Part shown: one piece after another, positions 56,661 to 64,000 of the stretch
How positions within the stretch are numbered: position 1 is the first letter of the stretch
How the letters are laid out: the number at the start of each line of letters is the position of its first letter
NCBI GenBank assembly: GCA_010909165.1
Contig: MU008175.1
Coordinates: 597,305 to 661,304, forward strand
Reading direction: 5' to 3'
Length of the DNA: 64,000 bases
Origin: Anthoceros angustus
Taxonomy: Eukaryota > Streptophyta > Anthocerotopsida > Anthocerotales > Anthocerotaceae
Position numbers and translations under genes: made by a program
Notes under the pieces: model-generated
What the model was told of the DNA's origin: nothing
Databases searched by the model: none
What the model saw: only the letters and a program-made list of their open reading frames with translations

Positions 56661-57516
56661 CAATCATCTCATATTTTGCATTTGAGCTAAAAGCATATTT
56701 GTTGAACCATATCTTGGAGCCAACCTTAGAGCACGATAGAACTATATCTTTCTTCTTCCAGTGGGGAAGAGATATTTGCATGTAACCTAAAAGAGCCTTA
56801 GTTTAAGGTTGGAAGGATATATAATGGACGTTGGAAAAGGGCAAAGCATGCAATGGTGGGGTGGCTGGCCGGGGTCGCACATGGTGGCTGTAGGTTACCT
56901 CACTCACAGGTGGTGTGCTATTTGATCTCACCATGTTCACGACAAGCTTAAACCGAGCGAGTCCTCAAATGAGCAGGCCAGGCTATTGAGTAACTGAACT
57001 GGAAAGGCGCTTATAGGTTGGCTTAGGAGGAGCTCATAAAAAATAACAAATATGTGCTGCTGCCCCTGTACTGTCTTGCATACAAATATGATCTGCAATA
57101 TGGTCCTACCCATTGCTTTATGTTGAGGTAAAGCTACAAGATTGTATAGAAGGTGAAGTCAGACGCTCACGACATCAAGCTACCACATTGTCCAAAGCGT
57201 GAGCTTCATTGACTTGTTCATGCCTTCTTTGTTAGCACAAGGAGCCTCGGGAGCTTAGTATTGTATGCACAGTCGGTCAAGCTAGGTGATGTGAGGCAAG
57301 TATGACCAACATTGCCAGTCCACTCTTGTCTCTTCTGCTTGAACTATGGACAATGTGTTGCATAATTCCAATATACAACCAAACTTGACTCACGTGGCGC
57401 CCACTATTGCAAACTTCGCAGCTTGGGTAGCAAGTTTTGGTGTGTTGAATCACCGAGGAGCCGAATTTGACCTCGCCACTACGAGGCATTTTCACGCTTG
57501 CATTCATGATTCTTAA
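56661..57516. other. Intergenic region, no gene recognised
   Basis: No frame above 76 codons and no motif. Confidence 0.45.
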
Positions 57517-57703
57517 AGCTTAACATTTGAGAAAAGCCACTCCAAAGTCCAAGGAATTCTTACTTAACCTTAACATTGGAGAAGAGTCATTTCAAAGTCC
57601 AGGGAATTCTTACTTAACCTTAACATTGGAGAAAAGTCATTTCAAAGTCCAAGGAATTGGAAACTTAACATTGGAGAAAAGTTATTTCAAAGTCCAAGGA
57701 ATC
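57517..57703. repeat. ~50-bp tandem repeat, four copies
   Basis: ACATTGGAGAAAAGTCATTT, CAAAGTCCAAGGAATTCTTA and CTTAACCTTA recur; the third copy lacks part of the spacer. The open frame across it is a by-product. Confidence 0.88.
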
Positions 57704-59364
57704 CTACACCTTATAAGTGTCTTTGAAGGTATGCTATGGTATTAACATCTCATACATCTTCTTAAAACGAAAAACACCAAAGCCTTTTCAACAACTTTGT
57801 CTTGAAGCGAAGATCTCAATGGGCTCAATTTGGAGCAAAGCTAGGATTTATCAAAGTGCGGCTATAGAAATAAGACTTATTTATATGTTTGTCATGTGGA
57901 TGATCGTCTTGCATCATAGGCGCATGCATATGGAGATGGAATTGTAAGCAAGAATCGTCGACGAATGCAAGCACATAAAGGAGGAGTAAACTAGCAATTT
58001 TGGAGGTGTTCTAAAATTTTGGAAACAACCTTAAAACTGAATTTAGTTCTAGACAAACCCAATTGATAGAATTGTAGAGCATAAATCTTGTTAGAGATGT
58101 AACTCCCAATTTAAATCATGAATAAATTGGACGTGGAAGTATTCTTGAGTGGGTACTTGCCTAAACGCAAGATGATCCATTGAGTAGGGATCACTAAACA
58201 AGACATACGCTACGTGCCAAGCGTTGAGAGACGCCTCTCCGTGGTGGTCGCGCTAACTCGAGAGTTGCAAAGCTCTCGGGGCCAAGTCTTTATGCGAGTA
58301 GCAAAAGAGGCTGCAACCAGGGTTTCCTTGAGGCGTAGCCTTGGATGGACTCGAGGGTGGTCTGTGGCGCAACTTTTGCTGACGGCCAGCCGGGTGCGCA
58401 CAATCCCGTGTCGTTGTAGCAAGGGGTCCGTTCCCAAGAGAATGATAGGCTCCGTTTGGCACGTTTTCAACCGATTCTCACCTCAATGTCGTGACCGTTT
58501 CGGACTCAAGCGCGCGTGTTCGCAGTTTTACGACTAACTACTCTTAGCGTTCACCGAACAGGCCCGGCATGGCCAAACGTTTAAGGACTTGTTCGCGTCC
58601 GTATCCTATCAGTCCGTCCCTCGTTCGTCTAGTCCGTTCTCCTCACCACTCTCACTACACTCATCATTCTTTGGAAAAGAGTGGGTGGGTTGCGTGGTCC
58701 GGACCTCCTCCGTCGTTCCGCCGGGCCTCTCCGTCCGGGCTCTACACGCCCTCCCGGAGTTCCTCCGACTCACTGCGTTCCACGGTCAGGTCAGCGCCGG
58801 GTCCGCCTGGAAGAGCAAGGGTCTCTGATCGTTCGCCCCTGCACACACCACCACACGTTAGGGTCGGTCACCAGGACCTTGATCAATCTCTCCGGGGCTG
58901 TCGTGCTTGCTCAGTGACTCAGGCCTCACGTTAGCAAAGACGCACAAGGGTCTACAAGAAACGCGGTATCCATCCCAAGAAAAAGATGCTTTACTAGAAG
59001 GCTCCATTCTCTTATACTACGCCCAAGGCGGCGTCTTTATTACACTCCTATTCGAGTGGTGGCCAGCTCGTATATAACTAATAGCCTACTACCTCCCCTC
59101 TTCCGCCTATTTCCACTGCCTACGGTGGAGTGCCCTTGGTTCGCCTCGGCCGGTGGCCCAATCCCGATACAGCGGTTGCGGGCGCGCAATCGAATGATCC
59201 ATGGCGGGCCCCGCCCGAGACTCTGTTAGGTTGAGCTACCGGCGGCGATCTGACAACCGCGGTAACCACCACATCCCCCTCTCCGTCCTCTCCTGGCCTC
59301 CGAGTGGGTCCCTGTCCTGTGGGGCTATCACCAGGTGACTGCTCCACCTAAGCAGGTTGGTGGT
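57704..59364. other. Region without recognised gene
   Basis: AT-rich to 58200, then GC-rich. The part from about 58200 may belong to the retroelement remnant that follows on the minus strand; GTATATAAC at about 59032-59040 could be a promoter element. Not assigned. Confidence 0.4.
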
Positions 59365-59530
59365 GATTCCCCCTCTCCTCCTGAGTCCGGACCTCGGGGT
59401 CCAGTCTCGACTCTGGGGTCCGGACCTCGGGGTCCGGCCTTATTTCTGGAGTCCAGACCTCAGGGTCCGGTCTCGTCTCTGGAGTCCGATCTTATTTCCG
59501 GGGTCCGGACTTCAGGTCTTGGACTCACGG
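59365..59530. repeat. Tandem repeat of GGACCTCGGGGTCCGG type
   Basis: Units of about 30-40 bp with CTCGGGGTCCGG and CTCTGGGGTCC occur about five times. In the minus frame they encode repeats of DPEVRTPE type at the end of the gag-like remnant. Confidence 0.78.
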
Positions 59531-60907
59531 GCCCTTGGACTTCGACATCTGGGGGTCCTCCCCACTCACCGGACCCCCCTCCTGGCTTGGGTCTTCCCGG
59601 TTTTCTCCTTCTCCACCCCCTTCGAGGCCCTCGTCCCTTCCTTCCCTTGAGGGTTGCGGCTGGCTTACCTCTTCTCGTTGTGTCGGCCGCGTTCTGCTCC
59701 TCCTGAGGCTCCTCTCCATTGCTGCCCTCGTCCCCGAAAAGCGCCACCAAGGCCCCGGTGGTTGTGCTATCCCCGGGACCCTCTTCTCCTCCCCCTCCTT
59801 CTGATCCATTCGGAGGTCCGTCGGTTGTGGGTTGGTATGAGACCTCCAAGGCTTTGAGGAGTTCGTGGTAGTAGGCAAAGTCCAGTCGACTTGTTGAATT
59901 GCCTCTTCCACATGCGCCTGAGCACCTTGCATTCTCTCGCTGTAGGTGCTCCATAGCCATTGGGCCGACCGCTTGTCTGGGCTCCCGCCAGACCGCCAAC
60001 CGGAGCGGAACTCGTGAGGCCAAGCCCTCGCCCCATTCATCCCGCATGAAGCTCCACCATCTCCTTCCCATGCGATCCGTAGCCCGCCTGGCCTCGCTCA
60101 TCCAAGTCCTCTCCATTTCGGCCACGCCCCGCCTCCTTGTTCCCGACCTCCTCCGCCTCTCCAAGTGGAGCCTATCTCCCGCCGTGGTCTCGTGATTATA
60201 CCTTGAGAGCCTGCTCATAATCGTCTTGAGCCGCAGCAAGGTTTCCTTATCCCCATCTCCGCCGCTTTTCCTCCGTCTGTGAGCTTGAGATCCTCCATCT
60301 CCCGGTTGTTGGCCTCTCTCTCGCACGCCGTCCATGCCTACTCACGCCGCTTGTTCGGCCTTCAAGTTGGCCGCGGTTGTTCCTGCCGTCTCCCTCCACC
60401 GGTTCCGATCTCGCTGATAGTGGTCCCGGTCTGTTTTAGCAAGCCGGCCTCCCGCCTTCACCCGAGCCTCCCAGGCTTGGTGTTGCTCCTGCCGAGCCGC
60501 CTCGGCCAGGTCCCGAGCCCTTTCCGCCTGTCTCCGGGCCTCCTCCAGCTCCCTCTGAGCTGCTTCCCTCCGCTTGCAAAGGTCCTCCGCCCTTGCTTGG
60601 GCCTCTCGCCTGGTTCAGCTGTTCGTACAGATGAAGGATCTTGGTCCGATCTTGTTGAACGGACCGGACCTCTCTCTCCGCCGCCCGGCGCTTCTCCTCC
60701 TCGATTCTCGCGAGGGACTCCGCCTTCTTCTTGGTCGCTTGGGCCGCCTCCACCTGCCCCTAGAGTAGCACCATTCGCCTCCTGGTGGCCTCCACTTCTT
60801 GGGTCTTCTCTGCCATTCCGTAGAGACCCCAGAGCATACCGTCCATGACGTGACACACGCCAAGAACGATGGCCGATGTGGAAGCTACCGAACGAAGGTG
60901 CCTCCAA
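59460..60907 (-). pseudogene. Gag-like coiled-coil ORF remnant
   Basis: Two main minus-strand stretches in different frames: 60753-60436 with a heptad-like, charged region (KKKAESLARIEEEKRRAAERE) and 60335-59460 with Arg-rich then Trp-containing segments (RRWWSFMRDEW), LDFAYYHELLKALEV and a Gly/Glu/Pro-rich tail. The style is that of a plant retroelement gag, but there is no zinc knuckle or pol next to it, so the assignment is weak. Confidence 0.4.
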
Positions 60908-60992
60908 ACATAGCCGATTTGAGACAATGGAACCGATCCAGAAGGTACCTTGAGTGACTTTATAACGTGACTAGTAGCCGGTGAAGGATAAG

Positions 60993-61222
60993 TGTTAGAT
61001 GAATCGTTATTAAATTACCTAGATCTCCAAGTAACTAGACGGGATAAATAGGTTGCGTAGGAAATAGCTTTAACTTCAACGGACATTTAACCGCCAACAA
61101 CCAAGGTTGTTGGACGAGGGACAAAGCCTTCTTGGCCTGTCCCCGTCTCCTGTATATGTACCAGTATCTCAGCAATGAAAAGATGTCCAATCTCCAAAGT
61201 GCCTCTCATACGGTTGTAGCAT
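60993..61222 (+). repeat. 5' LTR of a second gypsy element
   Basis: Begins TGTTAGATGAATCG and ends GTTGTAGCA, followed four bases later by a primer-binding site. Contains CTGTATATGTACC as TATA region. No second copy is in the window, so its start is taken from the TG and may be off. Confidence 0.65.
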
Positions 61223-61225
61223 CTG

Positions 61226-61239
61226 TGGTATCAGAGCCA
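61226..61239 (+). other. Retroelement primer-binding site
   Basis: TGGTATCAGAGCCA, complementary to the 3' end of plant initiator tRNA-Met, placed between LTR and gag. Confidence 0.85.
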
Positions 61240-61540
61240 CTGTCCTGCGAATCTTGGGTCCAGGACCCCGGATCTGAGATCGACGGACAGGATCGCCGTG
61301 GCTAGGCTGAACCGTGTGATTGGAAGGAGGCCCCAACGATCCGGGCAAAGAAAGTCATGAGGGACCAATCCACTCAAGATCGTGTACCAGGGATTCCTGC
61401 ACACCCCACCGATTGGGTTGGAGGACGCGAGCGCAACCCAGCCGCCGCCAGAAGGCACGCACTGACCCCTCGGCCCACAAAGTGGCACCCCGGGCCAGCC
61501 GGAGGGTAGGAGGGAGCAAGGCCATTCAGCCTGACGGGAC

Positions 61541-62443
61541 TTGAGCACGGAAGACGAGGAGCTGAAGAAACTTGTCGTGGAGCTCCTACCTGGCGAGAAG
61601 GACAACAAGGACATCAAAGCCATGGTGAGGCGTCTACAGCTGATGAGGTACGAGCACTGGGAGAACCAGCGAGGGAAATCAAGTGGGGAGGTGCAAGAGG
61701 GTGAGGAGTACCAATTCAAACCCAGGCCCCAACTTGACAAAGAACTCCAACGCAAGATCAAGACGACCACCTTTGATGGAGGAGCCAAGGATGCTCAGAG
61801 TGTCCACGACTGGTTAGATAAGATTGATAAATACCTTGCTGCTTTTGACAAGGATGACTTGCAGAAAATTCAGTTCTATGTTATGTCGTTGGAGGGATAC
61901 GCCTATCGATGGTGGTGCCAGCGGGAGAAACAAGTCGACCTCGGCATGGAGTCCCCTATTTACTCTTGGCCAGCCTTCCGACAGATCTTCCTTGAACAGT
62001 TTCTGCCAGTGAACCACCGCAAGGACCTGTACCAGCAATTCAGGAAGATTTTCCAACAAGGCACAATTCAAGAATATTATGACAAGTTTTTACAACTTAC
62101 ACTTGATATGCCCAGGTTGGATGAGGAACAGAAGATCGAGAAGTTCATAGATGGACTGAAGTTCGAGATGAGGGCAGATGTGAATCAAACGAACCCAACA
62201 ACCTTGGTGGAGGCCATGAAGGCGGCCATCAACTATGGCACCAACAAGTATAAGCATCTCTCCTCGACAGCCCCTTCCAAGCCCAAGTGGAGCAAGTCTG
62301 CCAACGCATCAGAAAAGAAGCCAACCTTCAAAATCCTCACGGAAGAAGAGAAGGAGGATTACAAGAAGGCCAGAAAGTGCTTCACCTGCACAGCATCCGG
62401 CCATGGCTCCAAGGCTTTGATGAGAATCATACACAAGCTCTAG
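61541..62443 (+). pseudogene. Gypsy gag, truncated at the zinc knuckle
   Basis: A 300-codon frame (first codon TTG; the first ATG is at 61622) with the retrotransposon gag core: FDGGAKDAQSVHDWLDKIDKYL, YAYRWWCQRE, WPAFRQIFLEQFLP and TIQEYYDKFLQL. It ends just after CFTCTASGHGSK: the last Cys of the CCHC knuckle is missing and unrelated sequence follows, so protease and polymerase are lost. The gag itself looks little damaged. Confidence 0.88.
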
Positions 62444-64000
62444 CAATATGTGTTGCATTATATTCATAATAGAAAGTACATGCCTTTATGTAGGCAAGGT
62501 AGTTGTAACCAATAAGTGGTTGTAACAACTAACCAATTAAATAACTACTAAAAGAAACTACCTAGAGCCCTAAGGACTAAATTAATTATTAAGTCCTAGG
62601 TGCCCTAGTGAAGAGTGCCCTAATAGTAAGCTATTTTATCACTCCCACTCACTATGAACTAGGGGTGATTTTCGACCAAAAGAGGTCTAGGAAAACTAGT
62701 CTAGTAAAAACTAGTCCCTAACTAAACTTTACTTAAAGGCATAAAGTAAAACTTAAGGTAAAAACTGAAAGTAATAATCACTATTAAAATAACTCCCACT
62801 TAAGGAGAACGAGATGAGAAACTAATAACCCAACTTCAAGAATAGGTGGAATTAAAACTAATTAAAAGTATTTAAGCGGATTTATATATAGAGGAAAATC
62901 CAGAAAATACCCTAATTTCCGAAAAGGAAAATCAAAAGGATAATGGATAATACCCTTCTTCCTCAAACTTCACGAACGCGATCCCGACAACTTGGTGGTT
63001 GGTACATGTGCGGTGATGGCGATGGCGGAGGGTGGCTACCCGCAGCAAGGCGCCCATCCGCCCACGGAGGAGGCGCCGTGGCGCCATCGCGCCCGTGTCC
63101 CGAGCCCTCGCGGCCCTTCCGCGGCCGCGCCAGAGGCGGCGCCTTCCCGCCGCCAATCCGTCCGGCCCTTGCAAGGACGCTCACGGGCGCTACTGGCGCC
63201 CAAAACAAGATATAGAATATAGGAATGCAAAGATTAGAATTGCTAGGAAGTCTAGTAAGATAGTAGGAGATTCCATACTTATTGCTAACTTCATTGGCTC
63301 TATTCTAATCAAAGTAGAAGATCAAGGAGGCAAATAGAAATTGCTAGAAGAAACTTGCTTACTATCTTTAGTTTAAGTCAAGTGAAGCAATTAGAACTCG
63401 CTCTTGATCATATCCCAAATCTACAAGGTCCTCTTTCTTACATCTCCAATGCGGGTTCAACAAGCAGAACAAGCATAGAGGAGTTAGCAAGAGAAGTGCG
63501 TGATCTCAATAAGCGCCTCCTTGAGCATCTTGATCCAAACATCTTGGTTGTCTTCATCACAAACTTTCCCTTCTGCGCTTGTCATCGACAAACACGCCCG
63601 ATGAAAAGGTTTCTTCTTGCCTTGCTCCTTGCGATTTCATGCATGATGATGAGGAAATGCGTGGCGCTTGCGACTCTCTAAGCGCGGTGACCACTGCAAT
63701 GGTGGTTGGCGTGACGACGAGGAGGAGAAACAACAACATCGAGAGAGAGAGGAAGGATCCACCCAAAGATGAAGTACGACCTTGGTGGTGAATCACAACT
63801 ATGGTGACAGTTTTAAGGAGAAGGACACATTCAATGGGCGGTATGGCGTTTGGCGCTGCGAATCGTGCACTTTTCCATAATCGAGACCTATGGGGCGTTG
63901 TAAGTGGGTCCACACCCAAACCACGGTGGGGCTCAGAGCAAAGAAACAGGGCCGAGGATGAAAAAGCTCAAGACCTCCTCGATCGGTGGACTAGCACTTA
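62444..64000. other. Region without recognised gene
   Basis: AT-rich to 62940, a GC-rich island to about 63200 with open frames on both strands, then mixed. A frame at 63355-63681 has a helical, Glu/Leu-rich part (SIEELAREVRDLNKRLLEHL) that may be a retroelement fragment. Nothing firm. Confidence 0.4.

Noticed and set aside
59335-59706. Pro/Gly-rich plus-strand frame of 123 codons
   Set aside because: It follows the CTCGGGGTCCGG repeats and the antisense of the gag-like remnant.
61226-61239. Possible tRNA gene fragment
   Set aside because: The 14 bases are the complement of a tRNA 3' end placed between LTR and gag, i.e. a primer-binding site.

Overview
The window is nuclear DNA of a land plant or close streptophyte relative. 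Evidence: spliced genes with GT-AG introns of about 75-270 bp, plant-type LRR receptor kinases, a nodulin-like MFS transporter, a choline-phosphate cytidylyltransferase, a telo-box in front of a cytosolic ribosomal protein gene, plant Ty3/gypsy chromovirus and Ty1/copia elements, and cytosolic-type tRNAs. Short introns and a gene-poor, TE-rich layout would suit a seedless plant (moss, liverwort or lycophyte), but the sequence alone does not settle this. There are no CRISPRs, operons or bacterial signals.

Layout. 1-5.1 kb: the possible tail of a gene cut by the window edge, then three tandem small genes (1807-2456, 3218-3767, 4582-5089), each built from a leader exon, a 207-nt PAN/apple-like cysteine-rich exon and a 38-nt last exon. 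5.56-13.03 kb: a complete but decayed Ty3/gypsy chromovirus on the minus strand (LTRs, 5-bp target duplication AATAC) with a 2.3-kb foreign insertion in its integrase. 14.0-24.6 kb: the gene-dense housekeeping block: RPL35 (+), tRNA-Leu(CAG) (-), a nodulin-like MFS transporter (-), a sphingoid-phosphate phosphatase (+), a complex-I-type ferredoxin-like protein (-) and CCT (+). Transporter/phosphatase and ferredoxin/CCT are divergent pairs with presumed shared promoter regions. 25.3-31.7 kb: a broken non-LTR retroelement, partly duplicated and interrupted by a segment holding a GC-rich minisatellite. 33.0-33.5 kb: a small conserved-looking gene (-). 36.3-37.0 kb: a mariner-type MITE and a tRNA-Asp-like relic.

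37.5-55.6 kb: two paralogous short-LRR receptor kinases of BIR-like architecture on the same strand, sharing an intron at the same codon. The first (37488-39466) has lost HRD and DFG catalytic residues; the second (53505-55586) keeps the catalytic Asp, Lys, Asn and DFG. Between them lie a partial tandem duplication of the first kinase, a Ty1/copia element (41174-45028, target duplication GAGAG) with its polymerase core deleted, and a 6.4-kb patchwork of duplicated blocks. 56.4-64.0 kb: a tRNA-Trp-like relic, minisatellites, a gag-like minus-strand remnant and the 5' part (LTR, primer-binding site, gag) of another gypsy element.

The most interesting locus is the PAN-module trio: the complete genes are only visible after assembling very short exons, and exon lengths, intron phases and six-cysteine spacing are identical in all three while the leaders and much of the sequence have diverged.
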